From assembly GCF_018882085.1 (NCBI RefSeq), contig NZ_JACVPB010000007.1, positions 1 to 64,000 of the forward strand: a DNA stretch of 64,000 nucleotides, in the 5' to 3' direction. The first letter of the stretch is position 1. Each line of letters opens with the position of its first letter. A model generated the notes under the pieces. That model was not told where the DNA came from, did no database searches, and saw only the letters and a list, made by a program, of their open reading frames with translations. This document shows, one piece after another, positions 33,326 to 44,872 of this stretch. The translations under genes were made by a program, and so were the position numbers. This DNA is from Polynucleobacter sp. AP-Reno-20A-A9. GTDB lineage: Bacteria > Pseudomonadota > Gammaproteobacteria > Burkholderiales > Burkholderiaceae.

Positions 33326-34576
33326 ATGAACTTTCGCGTCTCCTACATACTGCTTGCTGTTGCGCTAGCGGGGTGCTCTAGCACCCCTACGCTGCCAATC
33401 CAATCGCAACAGTCCATCGTAAACCAGACTGATGATGCTGCTACCGAGGCGCGTTTTAGCCAGAACCTCAACGAACTCCTTACCCAAGTCTCCCAAAACC
33501 AGGAAATCCCACTCCCAGCCTTAGAAATGGGCTTCCTAGATGCTAAAACGGTTCCCTCAATTCGGAAATTGGTATTACCCCCATCGGGCACGTTTAAGAA
33601 AAACTGGTTGGCTTATCGCAAACGCTTTATAGAGCCTGTCCGCCTCAAGGCTGGCAGGGCCTTTTGGGACCAAAACCAGGCCTTTTTAAGCCAAGTTGAG
33701 CAAGAATCAGAGGTGCCCGCTGAGATTATTGTGGCCATTATTGGCATCGAAACCATCTATGGTCGCCAAACCGGCAATTTCAGAGTGAAAGACGTTCTGT
33801 CCACTCTCGCCTTTAGTTACCCAGACACCCCTAACAAACCAGCACGCGAACAGCTTTTCAAAGATCAACTCAAAGAACTCATCCTATTGTGCTGGACTGG
33901 GGCGGGTGGCAAGTTACCCTCCAAGAACAGCAATCAAGGCATCAATAGCGCACGCTTTAGCGCCTGCCTAAATCAGAACAGCTCCTACGCTGGTGCGATC
34001 GGTCTACCGCAGTTCATGCCCAGCAGCATTCGCAGCTTTGCAGTCGATGGTGACGGCGATGGTCAAATTGATTTAAAGCAAAGCCCTAAAGATGCTATTG
34101 CGAGTGTTGCCAACTTCATGAAAAAACATGGCTGGCAACCGGGGATGCCGATTTCGTTTCCAGTTCAGGCTAATGGCATCAGCGCTGCCAAAGCATTGGC
34201 TGATGGTGAACCGCAATTGAAATACACAGTTCAAGAGCTCATTCAAAAAGGGATCTTGACTCAGCAACAAGGCGACCTACAAAGTGGTGGCGTTGATCCA
34301 CAAAGCAAAGCTTTCATCGTTGACCTACCCTATCCAGATAAAGATGGTGTAGACCAGGTGCAATATTTTGTTGGCTTAAATAATTTTCTGACGATTGTGC
34401 AATACAACCGCAGCTATTTTTATGCGCAAAGTGTTGCTGAGTTTGCCGAAGCCTTAGGATATAAAAACCAAAGTGTTGTGCCGGTAGAAAACCCAACCAA
34501 AACCAGTGGGTCAAAGGCAGCTACTGAAAAGTCTAAATCTAAGAAATTCAGCCCAAAGAAAAAGGTAAAGTCTTAA
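33326..34576 (+). CDS. mltB: Lytic murein transglycosylase B
   Basis: 416 residues from the ATG at 33326, preferred over a GTG 13 codons upstream because it directly opens a lipoprotein signal (NFRVSYILLAVALAGCSS). The MltB domain is seen in AEIIVAIIGIETIYGRQTGNF (catalytic Glu in GIETIYG) and SYAGAIGLPQFMPSSIRSFAVDGDGDGQID. It cuts peptidoglycan with formation of 1,6-anhydro ends at the outer membrane. The C terminus is a basic Lys/Ser tail (KSKKFSPKKKVKS). Its stop overlaps the convergent cysM stop by four bases. Confidence 0.93.
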   Translation: MNFRVSYILLAVALAGCSSTPTLPIQSQQSIVNQTDDAATEARFSQNLNELLTQVSQNQEIPLPALEMGFLDAKTVPSIRKLVLPPSGTFKKNWLAYRKRFIEPVRLKAGRAFWDQNQAFLSQVEQESEVPAEIIVAIIGIETIYGRQTGNFRVKDVLSTLAFSYPDTPNKPAREQLFKDQLKELILLCWTGAGGKLPSKNSNQGINSARFSACLNQNSSYAGAIGLPQFMPSSIRSFAVDGDGDGQIDLKQSPKDAIASVANFMKKHGWQPGMPISFPVQANGISAAKALADGEPQLKYTVQELIQKGILTQQQGDLQSGGVDPQSKAFIVDLPYPDKDGVDQVQYFVGLNNFLTIVQYNRSYFYAQSVAEFAEALGYKNQSVVPVENPTKTSGSKAATEKSKSKKFSPKKKVKS

Positions 34577-35484
34577 GCTGGAAAAACACCGGTGGATAAG
34601 TAGCGGTCACCACGATCACAGACAATAAAGACGATCGTGGCATTTTCAACTTGACGGGCTATCCGCAAAGCCACTACCAAAGCACCTCCAGCAGAGATGC
34701 CACAGAAAATACCTTCTTCAGCCGCCAAGCGACGCGCCATCTCCTCCGCATCCGCTTGCGAAACATACTCAATCAGATCTACCTTATCGCCTTGATAAAT
34801 CTTGGGTAGATACTCTGGCGCCCACTTCCGAATACCGGGTATTTGAGAACCATCCTCCGGTTGCGCACCAATAATCTGAATCGCAGGATTCATGGATTTT
34901 AGATAAGTGGAGACTCCAGTAATGGTGCCAGTAGTACCCATGGCAGAAACAAAATGAGTAACCTGCCCATCAGTGTCTCGCCAGATTTCTGGCCCAGTAC
35001 TTTCTATATGCGCTCTTGGATTATCTGGGTTAGCAAATTGATCGAGCAATCTGCCGCGACCTTCTCTTTGCAACTGCAAGGCATAATCTCTGGCAAACTC
35101 CATGCCACCAGAGGCTGCAGTCAAAATAAGTTCAGCACCATAAGCCGCCATGCTTTGACGACGTTCAATGCTTTGATTTTCCGGCATCACTAGAATCATT
35201 TTGTAACCGAGCATAGCTGCGGTCATTGCCAATGCAATACCCGTATTACCGCTAGTTGCCTCAATTAATGTATCGCCAGGTTTAATCTCGCCGCGCTCTT
35301 GTGCGCGCGAGATCATCGACAGCGCAGGTCGGTCCTTCACCGACCCGGCTGGATTGTTTCCTTCTAACTTACCTAAGATCACATTATTGCGATTATCGTT
35401 TTCCAAGCCAGGAATACGCTGCAAACGAACTAAGGGCGTATTGCCCACAGTCTGTGAAATAGTAAGGTAGGAAGGTTTGCTCAT
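34573..35484 (-). CDS. cysM: Cysteine synthase B
   Basis: 303 residues. The PLP lysine is K50 in NNPAGSVKDRPALS. TSGNTGIALAMTAA and the later GTTGTITGVSTYLKS bind the phosphate and substrate. The length and the GNNPAGSVKDRPA sequence suit CysM rather than CysK, which usually has a longer C-terminal part. CysM makes cysteine from O-acetylserine and sulfide or thiosulfate. It is the last gene of the minus-strand supra-operon. Confidence 0.93.
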   Translation of the reverse strand: MSKPSYLTISQTVGNTPLVRLQRIPGLENDNRNNVILGKLEGNNPAGSVKDRPALSMISRAQERGEIKPGDTLIEATSGNTGIALAMTAAMLGYKMILVMPENQSIERRQSMAAYGAELILTAASGGMEFARDYALQLQREGRGRLLDQFANPDNPRAHIESTGPEIWRDTDGQVTHFVSAMGTTGTITGVSTYLKSMNPAIQIIGAQPEDGSQIPGIRKWAPEYLPKIYQGDKVDLIEYVSQADAEEMARRLAAEEGIFCGISAGGALVVALRIARQVENATIVFIVCDRGDRYLSTGVFPA

Positions 35485-35525
35485 AAAGCCATTTTAGCCA
35501 TAAGCAAGCCTACATACGATAGGGT

Positions 35526-35954
35526 TTAATTTCTGCGACTTGCTCCCGAACGCTCTTGCTGATTGCGAGGACTAGCTTGATTGCGAGAATTACGTCGGCC
35601 AGAGGCGCCGCCCTCTTTCTTTGTTCTGCCGTTGGGCTCTCGAAATGAGCTGGGTGCTTCAATCGTTAAACCGTTATCAACCATTTTTTCAACTGATTTC
35701 ATGCCGATGCCACGAACCCGCTTCTGAAGGTCATTAGCATCCTGAAAATGGCCGCCATCCAAACGCTCAGCAATAATCGTTTTTGCTTTAGCCGGACCAA
35801 TACCCTTAATGCTCTCGAGCTCCGTTTGAGTGGCAGTATTAACGTTAATAGGTGAAGCATTTGCTACCCCGAAACCAGAAATAAAAACGGTCAAAGCCAA
35901 AGCGCTTGCTCTTACTAAACTCCTCAAACTTACCAAATTGAAATTTCTTGTCAT
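35526..35954 (-). CDS. ComEA-type helix-hairpin-helix DNA-binding protein
   Basis: 142 residues from the ATG at 35954, which is preceded by AGGAG. A signal peptide (FNLVSLRSLVRASALALTVFISGFGVANA) is followed by INVNTATQTELESIKGIGPAKAK and IIAERLDGGHFQDANDLQKRVRGIGMKSVEKM, the two helix-hairpin-helix repeats of ComEA. ComEA binds incoming DNA in the periplasm during transformation. The tail is Ser/Arg/Asn-rich (KKEGGASGRRNSRNQ). Such small ComEA proteins also occur without competence genes. Confidence 0.85.
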   Translation of the reverse strand: MTRNFNLVSLRSLVRASALALTVFISGFGVANASPINVNTATQTELESIKGIGPAKAKTIIAERLDGGHFQDANDLQKRVRGIGMKSVEKMVDNGLTIEAPSSFREPNGRTKKEGGASGRRNSRNQASPRNQQERSGASRRN

Positions 35955-35973
35955 CTTTTCTCCTGTAGTAAAT

Positions 35974-36006
35974 AAAAAATCCACGGACACAAAGTGCGCG
36001 TGGATT
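35974..36006 (-). terminator. Rho-independent terminator after rfaD
   Basis: AATCCACG and CGTGGATT close a stem with inner CAC/GTG pairing and are followed on the minus strand by a T-rich tail. It separates rfaD from the comEA-type gene. Confidence 0.8.
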
Positions 36007-36042
36007 GTTTACAACGAGGAGAAACTAATTCTGTTGACTGAC

Positions 36043-37062
36043 TTACAAAGGGTTTGCCAAGAAACCAGAATTGGCCTCTAACCACTCAATATATCTTCCT
36101 ACGCCTTGCTCCACACTAAGGAAGGGTTCCACATAGCCAGCAGCCCTGAGCTTAGTCAGGTCGGCTTGTGTAAAGCACTGGTATTTTCCTCTGAGCGCAT
36201 CCGGAAATGGAATGTACTCAATCGCTTTTTCTTTAACCAATTCTTGTAGGGTTGCAGGCGCCGCTTTGTCTAGCTTACGCATAGAGTTAGCCACGGCATG
36301 AGCTACATCATTAAACGGTTGCGCACGACCGCTACCTAAATTGAAGATGCCACTGATTTCTGGGTGATCCAAGAAGAAGAGGTTCACTTTTACTACATCC
36401 TCAACAGAAACAAAGTCACGACTTTGCTCACCAGGGCCATAACCACCATACTCACCAAAGAGTTTTACATGGCCATTAGCTTTGTATTGATGGTATTGAT
36501 GAAAGGCAACTGAAGCCATACGGCCTTTATGTGACTCGCGTGGTCCATAAACATTGAAGTAACGAAAGCCAACAACCTGGGCCGTATTTACTTTCTCAGC
36601 AAAACGTTTACGCATCACTTGATCAAATAAGAACTTGGAGTAGCCATAGATGTTCAGTGGTTTCTCGTGCTCGCGACTCTCCACAAATACGTCTGAACCA
36701 CCGTAAGTTGCAGCAGAGGAAGCGTATAGAAGCTGTACTTTTTGCTCAGTGCAAATATCCAATAGATCCATGGTGTAGCGATAGTTATTCGCCATCATGA
36801 AAATACCATCAGTCTCCATGGTATCGGAGCACGCCCCCTCATGAAACACTGCCTTGACCTTACCAAAACGACCGCTTCTAAAAGCCTCTAGAAACTCGTC
36901 CTTATCAAGGTAATCAATGATGTCTAAATCGGCGAGATTGCGATACTTATCTGCAGGACGAAGATCATCAACTGCGATGATGTTTTTCTCACCACGTGCA
37001 TTGAGCGCCTGAACAATATTGGCACCAATAAATCCAGCTGCGCCGGTTACGATAATAGTCAC
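36043..37062 (-). CDS. rfaD: ADP-L-glycero-D-manno-heptose 6-epimerase
   Basis: 339 residues from the GTG at 37062, which follows AGAGGA and begins [21 protein letters not shown], the NAD-binding start of the family. A longer frame would only add out-of-family sequence. The short-chain dehydrogenase motif [10 protein letters not shown] (Tyr, Lys) and the earlier SSAATYGG (Ser) form the catalytic triad. It converts ADP-D,D-heptose to the L,D form for LPS core. The start overlaps the rfaE1 stop by four bases (GTGA). Confidence 0.95.
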   Translation of the reverse strand: MTIIVTGAAGFIGANIVQALNARGEKNIIAVDDLRPADKYRNLADLDIIDYLDKDEFLEAFRSGRFGKVKAVFHEGACSDTMETDGIFMMANNYRYTMDLLDICTEQKVQLLYASSAATYGGSDVFVESREHEKPLNIYGYSKFLFDQVMRKRFAEKVNTAQVVGFRYFNVYGPRESHKGRMASVAFHQYHQYKANGHVKLFGEYGGYGPGEQSRDFVSVEDVVKVNLFFLDHPEISGIFNLGSGRAQPFNDVAHAVANSMRKLDKAAPATLQELVKEKAIEYIPFPDALRGKYQCFTQADLTKLRAAGYVEPFLSVEQGVGRYIEWLEANSGFLANPL

Positions 37063-37994
37063 TGTAATTCCTCTGAAGTAACAGTTGCAGTTCCTAACTT
37101 GCCAACGACAATGCTGCCTGCACGGTTTGCAAGCGCCATGGCTTTTTCTAAAGGCCACTTTGCAGCCAAGGCCACAGCCAATGTTGCAATCACAGTATCA
37201 CCAGCGCCAGATACATCAAACACCTCACGCGCCTGCGCCTTGACATGACTGACGCCTGCATCGGTATACAGACTCATGCCCTCTTCAGAACGCGTTAGGA
37301 GAAGCGCCTTCAAATCTAGCGACTTCCTAAGTTCTTGAGCTTTCTTAGTTAAATCTTCTTCGCTGGTCCATTGGCCAACGACTTGACGCAACTCGCTGCG
37401 GTTCGGCGTTAAGACAGTAGCACCACGATACTTCTCGTAATCTTCGCCTTTAGGGTCAACCAAGATCACTTTATTTTGGGCTCGCGCTTGCTCAATCATA
37501 TGGGCCACCTGACCTAATGCGCCTTTGCCATAGTCAGAGAGAATCACCACATCAGCAGCGCCGACCAATTTTTCAAAACGCTCTAATTTATGAGCAAGCG
37601 CTTTTTCACTGGGGGTTTCTTCGAAATCTAAACGAATAAGCTGTTGTTGACGTGCAATCACCCGGAGTTTCACGATAGTGGGAACGTCCGCATCGATTTC
37701 TAACTGACTATCAACACCACCTGCTTTGAGTAACTCCACTACACGCTTACCAGGTTCGTCATTACCGACAATACCCAAAATAGTTGCTTTAGCATCGAGC
37801 GCAGCTACGTTACGAGCCACGTTAGCAGCACCGCCGAGACGTTCATCAATCTTGCCTACCTGCACCACTGGTACTGGCGCCTCAGGAGAAATGCGGTTGG
37901 TATCGCCGAACCAATAGCGATCCAGCATGACATCACCCACCACTAATAAGCGGGCTTTAGAAAACTGTTCTCGATTCGCTTTTTCCATATGCAT
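37059..37994 (-). CDS. rfaE1: D-glycero-beta-D-manno-heptose-7-phosphate kinase
   Basis: 311 residues, only the PfkB-type sugar kinase half of Hld[42 protein letters not shown] and the C-terminal [17 protein letters not shown] (catalytic Asp in GAGD) are present. The adenylyltransferase half is a separate gene elsewhere, as is usual in betaproteobacteria. Start could be the MHMEKAN or the inner MEKAN. Translation is coupled to rfaD. Confidence 0.95.
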   Translation of the reverse strand: MHMEKANREQFSKARLLVVGDVMLDRYWFGDTNRISPEAPVPVVQVGKIDERLGGAANVARNVAALDAKATILGIVGNDEPGKRVVELLKAGGVDSQLEIDADVPTIVKLRVIARQQQLIRLDFEETPSEKALAHKLERFEKLVGAADVVILSDYGKGALGQVAHMIEQARAQNKVILVDPKGEDYEKYRGATVLTPNRSELRQVVGQWTSEEDLTKKAQELRKSLDLKALLLTRSEEGMSLYTDAGVSHVKAQAREVFDVSGAGDTVIATLAVALAAKWPLEKAMALANRAGSIVVGKLGTATVTSEELQ

Positions 37995-37999
37995 CTACT

Positions 38000-39364
38000 T
38001 TAATTATGTCTACCAATACCATGGTACTCAATACCTAATTCTTGCATAGAAGCTGGCTCATAGAGGTTGCGGCCGTCAAAAATGATTGGGCGTTTGAGTT
38101 TCTCCATGACTTGCTCGAAGTCCGGACTTCTAAATGCTTTCCACTCAGTCACAATGACTAGGGCATCAGCGTCATTTAGGGCGCTCATTGGGTCAGCAGT
38201 CATTGAAACTTGCTTCAGGCCTTCTGGATTGCTTTTAAAGTCCAGGTCGAGAGCATGTTGGGCTTCTGGCATGGATACCGGGTCGTGGGCGATTACCTGG
38301 GCGCCGCGCTTAACAAGTTCTTGAATAATCACGCGACTAGGCGCTTCGCGCATGTCGTCAGTATTGGGTTTGAAGGCTAGGCCCCAGAGTGCAAACTTCA
38401 TACCTTTGAGGTCTTTACCAAAGCGCTTTTCGATCTTTTCGACCAGGATGTACTTTTGCAGTTCATTGACGGCTTCTACGGCATCGAGGATCTTCAGATC
38501 ACGACCATGTTCTTTAGCGGTCTTGGATAAGGCAGACACGTCTTTTGGAAAGCAAGAGCCTCCATAGCCCGTGCCGGAATACAAAAAGCCATAACCAATG
38601 CGTGAGTCTGAACCAATGCCTTGGCGTACTGCTTCAATGTCAGCGCCTACTAAGTCAGCCAAGTTGGCCAGCTCGTTCATAAAGGAGATGCGGGTGGCTA
38701 ACATCGCATTAGCGGCGTATTTAGTGAGCTCAGCACTTTTGACATCCATATAGTACGTACGCTCATGGTGGCGATTAAAGGGTGCATAGAGCTTGCGCAT
38801 TTGCTCCTTAGCATGCAATCCCGCTGGCGTACTTTCTGTACCGATCACAATGCGGTCTGGGCGCATGAAGTCTTCCACTGCTGCGCCTTCTTTGAGGAAC
38901 TCAGGGTTAGAGACCACTGAACAGAGTTCTGGAGATAAGTTTCTTTTTTCTAATTCTTCGGTAATGGCTGCCGATACTTTATCGGCGGTGCCTACTGGCA
39001 CGGTGGATTTATCGACAATCACCTTAGGAGTGGTCATATGAAGACCAATATTGCGAGCAGCCGCTACGACATATTGCAGATCGGCTGAGCCATCTTCATC
39101 AGGGGGTGTACCAACAGCGATGAACTGAATCTCGCCATGGGCAACTGAAGCAGCAATGTCAGTAGAGAACTGCAAACGGCCAGCAGCTCTGTTGCGCTCA
39201 ATCATCTCTTTAAGACCAGGCTCGTAAATGGGAACGCCGCCAGAATTGAGGATCTCAATTTTTTTGGAGTCTACATCGACACAAAAGACGTTATTACCCT
39301 GCTCAGCTAAACAAGCGCCAGTAACAAGACCTACGTAACCGCTACCGATGATGGTGACTTTCAA
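38000..39364 (-). CDS. ugd: UDP-glucose 6-dehydrogenase
   Basis: 454 residues. The NAD site [23 protein letters not shown], the central [19 protein letters not shown] (catalytic Cys) and the C-terminal [21 protein letters not shown] are complete. It oxidises UDP-glucose twice to UDP-glucuronate for surface polysaccharides or lipid A modification. It lies between lapB and rfaE1, all on the minus strand with gaps of 5-17 bp. Confidence 0.97.
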   Translation of the reverse strand: MKVTIIGSGYVGLVTGACLAEQGNNVFCVDVDSKKIEILNSGGVPIYEPGLKEMIERNRAAGRLQFSTDIAASVAHGEIQFIAVGTPPDEDGSADLQYVVAAARNIGLHMTTPKVIVDKSTVPVGTADKVSAAITEELEKRNLSPELCSVVSNPEFLKEGAAVEDFMRPDRIVIGTESTPAGLHAKEQMRKLYAPFNRHHERTYYMDVKSAELTKYAANAMLATRISFMNELANLADLVGADIEAVRQGIGSDSRIGYGFLYSGTGYGGSCFPKDVSALSKTAKEHGRDLKILDAVEAVNELQKYILVEKIEKRFGKDLKGMKFALWGLAFKPNTDDMREAPSRVIIQELVKRGAQVIAHDPVSMPEAQHALDLDFKSNPEGLKQVSMTADPMSALNDADALVIVTEWKAFRSPDFEQVMEKLKRPIIFDGRNLYEPASMQELGIEYHGIGRHN

Positions 39365-39381
39365 TCTCTCTCCTATACTCT

Positions 39382-40593
39382 TTACATTGAAGGGCCACTT
39401 GGCGCAGCACCCTCACTACGTCTTGGAGAGTATGCCTCCCAATGATTACAACCAGGGCATTGCCAATAAAACCTTCTCGCCCTAAAGCCACAATTACCGC
39501 AAGTGTAACGAGCTAGGCTAGTAGTGCGTTGACGCAGGAGCTTGAGTATGGACTGTAACTCCAAGAGTCTTTCTGGGCTGGCGCTACCTTCCTCTAATGC
39601 AAGACGGGTTTCAGCCATCTTGGACAAAGCAATCAACGTTGGAGAATGTTGCATCACATCAGACAACATCGCATTTGCTGCTTGTGGGCCCCGAATTTTC
39701 ATCAGATGCTTATGCACAATGTCGAGTAACTCACCAGTGGCTTGAGTTTTTAGCAATTCGCAGAGGCGATCTAAACCCTCCCCCTCTTTATTAATTGCTA
39801 TGTGAGCAAGCATCCAACGATCAGCCAACAAATGCATATAAGCAGGGTGGGAACTAGCAATCAAACTCCAAGCCTCAATTGCTTGAGCGGGACGATCCAT
39901 TGCCATCCAATAATCGCCCTGCAAGATCAAAGCACGTGCATGATTCGGCACAGCTTGTAGGGCACGTTGTATGGATTGCTCCGCCTCAACTAAGTCTTTG
40001 CGACGCAAGGCTTCTTGACCAAGCTCACAGTGAAATTGAGCGATTTCAGTATGGTGTGATTTTCCCTGTAGACCTTCAAGCTCGCTTGCAGCAATGATGG
40101 CTTTTTTCCAATCATGCTCAATTTGATACATCTCCAACAAGCTTTCTTTGGCAGGCTCAGCATACTTACCATTACCTACACGATTTAATGAGGCTTCTGC
40201 TCGATCAAGCAATCCGGCGCGCAAAAAGTCACGGCCCAACTCATAGGCAGCATGATCACGATCGCGCGGCTTTAAGTCATCACGATTAGCCAGGTGCTGA
40301 TGAATACGAATAGCGCGTTCTGTTTCACCACGACGGCGAAATAAATTACCCAATGAAAAATGTAGCTCAACAGTCTCTGGGTCTAATTGCGCAATTTTGA
40401 CCAAGGTTTCAATCGCTTGATCAGGCTGCTCGTTCAGCAAAAGACTTAAGCCTTTAAAAGTAGAGCGCTGCTGACGCATGCGCTCACGTTCATCCATCCG
40501 ATTTTCAAGACGCAAATCCCAGCGCGCCGCTAACCAACCGATGCCAAATATTACTGGCAACAGCAATAACCAAGCGGTAGCTATCTGAATCAT
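39382..40593 (-). CDS. lapB: LPS assembly regulator LapB (YciM)
   Basis: 403 residues. An N-terminal membrane anchor ([21 protein letters not shown]) is followed by about nine TPR repeats ([40 protein letters not shown]) and a C-terminal rubredoxin-like metal site [20 protein letters not shown]. LapB controls LpxC degradation by FtsH, balancing LPS synthesis. Its place upstream of LPS genes in this operon agrees with that role. Confidence 0.95.
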   Translation of the reverse strand: MIQIATAWLLLLPVIFGIGWLAARWDLRLENRMDERERMRQQRSTFKGLSLLLNEQPDQAIETLVKIAQLDPETVELHFSLGNLFRRRGETERAIRIHQHLANRDDLKPRDRDHAAYELGRDFLRAGLLDRAEASLNRVGNGKYAEPAKESLLEMYQIEHDWKKAIIAASELEGLQGKSHHTEIAQFHCELGQEALRRKDLVEAEQSIQRALQAVPNHARALILQGDYWMAMDRPAQAIEAWSLIASSHPAYMHLLADRWMLAHIAINKEGEGLDRLCELLKTQATGELLDIVHKHLMKIRGPQAANAMLSDVMQHSPTLIALSKMAETRLALEEGSASPERLLELQSILKLLRQRTTSLARYTCGNCGFRARRFYWQCPGCNHWEAYSPRRSEGAAPSGPSM

Positions 40594-40611
40594 AGTGCGC
40601 AGAATTTAAAT

Positions 40612-40634
40612 AAAAAAATGGCCCGAATGGACCA
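40612..40634 (-). terminator. Rho-independent terminator after ihfB
   Basis: TGGTCC and GGGCCA (one GU pair) with loop ATTC are followed on the minus strand by seven T. It lies 20 bases after the ihfB stop. Confidence 0.75.
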
Positions 40635-40653
40635 CTGAGGTTGAGCCTGAATC

Positions 40654-40998
40654 TTAGGCACCAGAACCCTCTTTGGGGCCCGCCTGCTTCAAAGGCTTGT
40701 AATCTACTCGCTCACGCAACTCTTTGCCAGGCTTAAAGTGCGGAACGCGTTTTTCTGGAATCAAGACTTTCTCACCAGACTTTGGATTGCGACCAGTGCG
40801 TGCAGGACGATGGTGGAGCACAAAGCTACCCACGCCACGCAGCTCGATACGCTTGCCCTCAGCCAAAGCATGAGTCATTGTGTCCAGCAAAGTTTTTACC
40901 GCTAACTCTACATCCCTAGGCAAAAGCTGCGGAAACTGTTCCGCGAGACTCTCTACTAGTTCGGAGCGGGTAATTGCTTGTTGCTCTTGATCGGTCAT
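40654..40998 (-). CDS. ihfB: Integration host factor beta subunit
   Basis: 114 residues. [20 protein letters not shown], the flexible-arm region [20 protein letters not shown] and [11 protein letters not shown] are typical of IhfB. The C terminus is about 20 residues longer than in E. coli ([14 protein letters not shown]), as in other Burkholderiales. IHF bends DNA. It follows rpsA, the same order as in E. coli (rpsA-ihfB). Confidence 0.95.
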   Translation of the reverse strand: MTDQEQQAITRSELVESLAEQFPQLLPRDVELAVKTLLDTMTHALAEGKRIELRGVGSFVLHHRPARTGRNPKSGEKVLIPEKRVPHFKPGKELRERVDYKPLKQAGPKEGSGA

Positions 40999-41009
40999 GA
41001 TCTATCAAT

Positions 41010-41042
41010 AAAAAAACGCCGCCTCCCTCACGGAAAGCGGCG
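41010..41042 (-). terminator. Rho-independent terminator after rpsA
   Basis: An 11-bp stem (CGCCGC arm with GCGGCG) with loop GTGA is followed on the minus strand by seven T. It reduces read-through from rpsA into ihfB. Confidence 0.9.
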
Positions 41043-41050
41043 AATTTGAT

Positions 41051-42724
41051 TTAGCCTTGATTGTCCAATTTTGCTTTTAACAAAGCGCCCAAATTGGTTG
41101 TGCCAGACTGCGCATCACCTTGGAGCTTGCTCATTGCATCTTGTTGATCAGAGCTGTCTTTTGCTTTGATTGAAAGATTGATAACACGTGACTTGCGATC
41201 AATATTAATGATCATTGCAGTAACGCTATCGCCTTCTTTCAATACATTGCGTGCATCTTCAACGCGATCGGTTGAGATCTCAGAAGCACGTAAGTAAGCT
41301 TCGACTTCATCAGCCAAGTGAATTGTTGCACCCTTAGCATCAACAGCTTTCACAGTACCAGTAACGAGGCTACCCTTGTCGCTGACAGATGTGTAGTTGT
41401 TGAATGGGTCGCCAGACAATTGCTTGATACCGAGAGAGATACGCTCTTTCTCAACATCAATTGCCAATACAGTGGCTTCAACTTCATCACCTTTTTTGTA
41501 TTTCTTAACAGCTTCTTCACCCGGCTCATTCCATGAGATGTCTGAGAGGTGAACTAAACCGTCGATGCCGCCAGGCAAGCCAATGAACACACCAAAGTCA
41601 GTAATAGACTTGATTGCGCCAGTTAACTTGTCGCCTTTTTGCTGTGCACGTGAGAACTCTTCCCATGGGTTTGCTTTGCACTGCTTGATGCCCAAGCTAA
41701 TACGACGCTTGTCTTCATCAATGTCCAGAACCATTACTTCAACTTCAGTTCCTAATGCAGTAGCCTTGCTTGGAGCAACGTTCTTGTTGGTCCAGTCCAT
41801 TTCAGAAACGTGTACCAAACCTTCGATACCAGATTCGATTTCAACGAATGCGCCGTAATCAGTCAAGTTAGTTACTTTGCCGAATAAACGGGTGTTCGGT
41901 GGGTAACGACGAGCGATACCAACCCATGGATCATCACCTAATTGCTTCACACCGAGTGAAACACGGTTCTTCTCTTGATCGAACTTCAAAATCTTAGCGG
42001 TAACTTCTTGACCAACAGTCAACATCTCGCTTGGGTGACGCACACGACGCCATGCCAAGTCAGTGATGTGCAAGAGGCCATCGATACCACCGAGGTCAAC
42101 GAATGCGCCGTAATCAGTGATGTTCTTAACGAGGCCAGTAACCACTGCACCCTCTTTAAGGTTCGACATCAACTTAGCACGCTCTTCACCTTGGCTAGCT
42201 TCAACCACTGCACGACGTGACAACACTACGTTGTTACGTTTACGGTCAAGCTTGATAACCTTGAACTCCATCGTCTTACCTTCGTAAGGGCTGGTGTCTT
42301 TGATTGGACGTGTGTCAACGAGTGATCCAGGCAAGAATGCGCGGATACCGTTAACCATCACAGTCAAGCCGCCTTTGACCTTACCAGTAACAGTACCGGT
42401 AACGATCTCAGCTTGCTCGAGTGCTTTTTCCAAATTCATCCATGATGCCAAGCGTTTCGCTTTATCACGGGAAAGGATGGTGTCGCCATAGCCGTTCTCA
42501 AGAGCGTCAATAGCAACAGAAACGAAATCGCCAGGAGCTACTTCAATCTCGCCAGCGTCGTTATGGAATTCTTCAACAGGAATAAACGCTTCAGACTTTA
42601 AGCCAGCGTTAACAACGACGAAGTTATGGTCGATGCGAAGAACTTCAGCCGAAATAACTTGGCCGGTCTTCATATTCGATCGGGTTAATGATTCTTCAAA
42701 TAGTTCTGCAAATGATTCAGACAT
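41051..42724 (-). CDS. rpsA: 30S ribosomal protein S1
   Basis: 557 residues with six S1/OB-fold repeats, e.g. [20 protein letters not shown] and [20 protein letters not shown] and [21 protein letters not shown]1 binds the 5' region of mRNAs on the 30S subunit. The ATG at 42724 begins the family-typical [13 protein letters not shown]. It follows cmk as in E. coli. A hairpin in its leader is listed separately. Confidence 0.98.
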   Translation of the reverse strand: MSESFAELFEESLTRSNMKTGQVISAEVLRIDHNFVVVNAGLKSEAFIPVEEFHNDAGEIEVAPGDFVSVAIDALENGYGDTILSRDKAKRLASWMNLEKALEQAEIVTGTVTGKVKGGLTVMVNGIRAFLPGSLVDTRPIKDTSPYEGKTMEFKVIKLDRKRNNVVLSRRAVVEASQGEERAKLMSNLKEGAVVTGLVKNITDYGAFVDLGGIDGLLHITDLAWRRVRHPSEMLTVGQEVTAKILKFDQEKNRVSLGVKQLGDDPWVGIARRYPPNTRLFGKVTNLTDYGAFVEIESGIEGLVHVSEMDWTNKNVAPSKATALGTEVEVMVLDIDEDKRRISLGIKQCKANPWEEFSRAQQKGDKLTGAIKSITDFGVFIGLPGGIDGLVHLSDISWNEPGEEAVKKYKKGDEVEATVLAIDVEKERISLGIKQLSGDPFNNYTSVSDKGSLVTGTVKAVDAKGATIHLADEVEAYLRASEISTDRVEDARNVLKEGDSVTAMIINIDRKSRVINLSIKAKDSSDQQDAMSKLQGDAQSGTTNLGALLKAKLDNQG

Positions 42725-42740
42725 GTATATTCACTTTTTG

Positions 42741-42759
42741 CCGCCAGAAGGCCTGACGG
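42741..42759 (-). promoter_or_regulatory. Hairpin in the rpsA leader
   Basis: On the minus strand CCGTCAG pairs with CTGGCGG (one GU) around GCCTT, ending 16 bases before the rpsA ATG. No T tract follows. S1 in E. coli represses its own translation by binding a structured leader, so this could be the equivalent; this is inference. Confidence 0.4.
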
Positions 42760-42861
42760 GTTAGATTAAAAAAGTCTTCAAGAAACACGCTAATGAAATG
42801 ATCGCGTTGTGGAGCTTCTTAAGACACCAAAAACTACTACTTACAGCCAACTACATACAAA

Positions 42862-43524
42862 CTAAGCGATTGTGGATTGATACCAATCTAAAACCGTCTT
42901 AACTGCTTGATCTATCGACAAATCTGATGTTTCAAGCACTTTTGCACCATCTGCAACTAACAAGGGTGCGGCACCTCGACTACTGTCTCTGGCATCGCGC
43001 TCCTGCAAATCTTGCAGCAAGTCGTCAAGTTTAGCAGAAATTCCCTTAGCTATCAATTGCTTATAGCGACGCTCGGCTCTGGCAGCAGCGGTTGCCGTGA
43101 GGAAAACCTTCAAAACAGCATCTGGGAATATGACGCTTGCCATATCCCTACCATCGGCCACTAGCCCTGGAAATTGCCGAAAACTGCGCTGCAGACCCAC
43201 TAAAGCAGCCCTTACCTCTGGATGAACAGCCAATCCCGAGGCTCTTAATCCAATGGCTTCAGTGCGAATAGTGTCTGTGACGTTCTCGCCATTAAGCAAA
43301 ATCTGCCCACTTTTGAATGAAATCAATAACTTAGGAACTAAAAGCCCTAATTCTGGGCCATTTTTAACATCAATTCCCTGCTTTTCGCTGGCTAAAGCCA
43401 CTAAACGATAGAGGGCGCCACTATCCAAATAATGAAAGCCAAGCTTTTGCGCCACAAGTGAGGCAACCGTACCTTTGCCCGAGGCAGTAGGTCCGTCAAT
43501 AGCAATGACTGGTGGAAGACTCAT
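42862..43524 (-). CDS. cmk: Cytidylate kinase
   Basis: 220 residues. The P-loop [13 protein letters not shown], the NMP-binding [11 protein letters not shown] and [21 protein letters not shown] are characteristic. It phosphorylates CMP and dCMP. It lies between aroA and rpsA, as in E. coli. The gap to aroA is 16 bp. Confidence 0.97.
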   Translation of the reverse strand: MSLPPVIAIDGPTASGKGTVASLVAQKLGFHYLDSGALYRLVALASEKQGIDVKNGPELGLLVPKLLISFKSGQILLNGENVTDTIRTEAIGLRASGLAVHPEVRAALVGLQRSFRQFPGLVADGRDMASVIFPDAVLKVFLTATAAARAERRYKQLIAKGISAKLDDLLQDLQERDARDSSRGAAPLLVADGAKVLETSDLSIDQAVKTVLDWYQSTIA

Positions 43525-43540
43525 AAAAAGTGAGGGTAAG

Positions 43541-44872
43541 TTAACTAACTACCTTCGCAAATTCTGCGAAGTAGGTTGGGAAGGTTTTCGCCACGCAATT
43601 AGGGTCGTTAATCTTTAGCGCATTCGAGCCAAATGCGGCAAGCGAAAAGCACATCGCCATACGATGATCATCGTAGGTATCAATACCTTCGCTTGGAGAC
43701 TTCCAATCACCTTGTGATGCGGGAGCCTGCACAATAATGTAGTCGGCACCTTCTTCAACGCTTGCACCAATTTTATTCAATTCTTTTGCCATCGCCGCAA
43801 TGCGATCAGTTTCTTTAACGCGCCAGCTAGCAATGTTGTTTAAGCGCGTTGGGCCTTCTGCAAATAAAGCAGCAACAGCCAAGGTCATCGCGGCATCCGG
43901 AATTTCAGTGCAATCCATGGTGATGCCATTGAGCTTGCCATTAGCATTTTTCACACCAGATACTTCGATCCAATCTTCACCCGCATTAATGTTCGCCCCC
44001 ATGAGCGCAAGCGCATCAGCAAAAGCTACATCACCTTGAATACTGTCTTTACCGACACCCAATACCCTCACTGGGCCGCCGCCAATAGCGCCAAGAGCCA
44101 AGAAGTAAGAGGCCGAAGAAGCATCGCCCTCTACTGACAACTGACCAGGACTTTTGTAAACCGCATCAGAATTTTTTGCAGGAATAATGAATGACTGTCT
44201 ATCAGGGCAAGCGACATTCACACCAAAGCGCGCCATCAACTTTAAAGTGATATCGATGTATGGACGTGAGATAAGCTCGCCAATCACTTCAATACGCACT
44301 GGCTCTATCGCAACTAGAGGCAAAGCCATGAGCAATGCCGTTAAGAATTGGCTTGATACATCACCGCGCACTTTGACCACATCTTTAATCTGAATATCTG
44401 CGGCTGATATCTTGATAGGTGGATAACCTTCCTGTAGTTCATAGTCGATCTTTGCGCCCACTTGACGCAAACCATCCACCAAATCACGTATCGGTCTCTC
44501 ATGCATGCGAGCAACGCCAGATAAACGATAGTTGCCGCCTTGCATTGCTAAAGCTGCGGTTAATGGGCGCATCGCCGTACCGGCATTGCCCATAAAGAGA
44601 TCCGCTTCTTGTGCTGGAAACTTGCCACCACAACCCTCGACTACACATACTTGATTGGGCTGATCGGTAACGTTCAACCCCAGTTGACGCAAGGCACTAC
44701 GCATAACTTGGGTGTCATCTGCATCTAATAAATTCTTGAGGGTGGTTGTGCCAGTAGAGAGCGCTGCAAGTAGTAATGCTCGATTCGAAATACTCTTGGA
44801 CCCTGGCAACATAATTGAGCCTTGAGCTCGCTTGAATGGGCCGACACTAATATTTAGTAAACCACTCATCAA
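43541..44872 (-). CDS. aroA: 3-phosphoshikimate 1-carboxyvinyltransferase (EPSP synthase)
   Basis: 443 residues. [20 protein letters not shown] and [18 protein letters not shown] are the two EPSP synthase signatures, and [20 protein letters not shown] completes the site. It joins PEP and shikimate-3-phosphate. The starting ATG overlaps the tyrA stop by four bases, so the two genes are coupled. The residues after [11 protein letters not shown] match the glyphosate-sensitive class I pattern. Confidence 0.97.
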   Translation of the reverse strand: MMSGLLNISVGPFKRAQGSIMLPGSKSISNRALLLAALSTGTTTLKNLLDADDTQVMRSALRQLGLNVTDQPNQVCVVEGCGGKFPAQEADLFMGNAGTAMRPLTAALAMQGGNYRLSGVARMHERPIRDLVDGLRQVGAKIDYELQEGYPPIKISAADIQIKDVVKVRGDVSSQFLTALLMALPLVAIEPVRIEVIGELISRPYIDITLKLMARFGVNVACPDRQSFIIPAKNSDAVYKSPGQLSVEGDASSASYFLALGAIGGGPVRVLGVGKDSIQGDVAFADALALMGANINAGEDWIEVSGVKNANGKLNGITMDCTEIPDAAMTLAVAALFAEGPTRLNNIASWRVKETDRIAAMAKELNKIGASVEEGADYIIVQAPASQGDWKSPSEGIDTYDDHRMAMCFSLAAFGSNALKINDPNCVAKTFPTYFAEFAKVVS

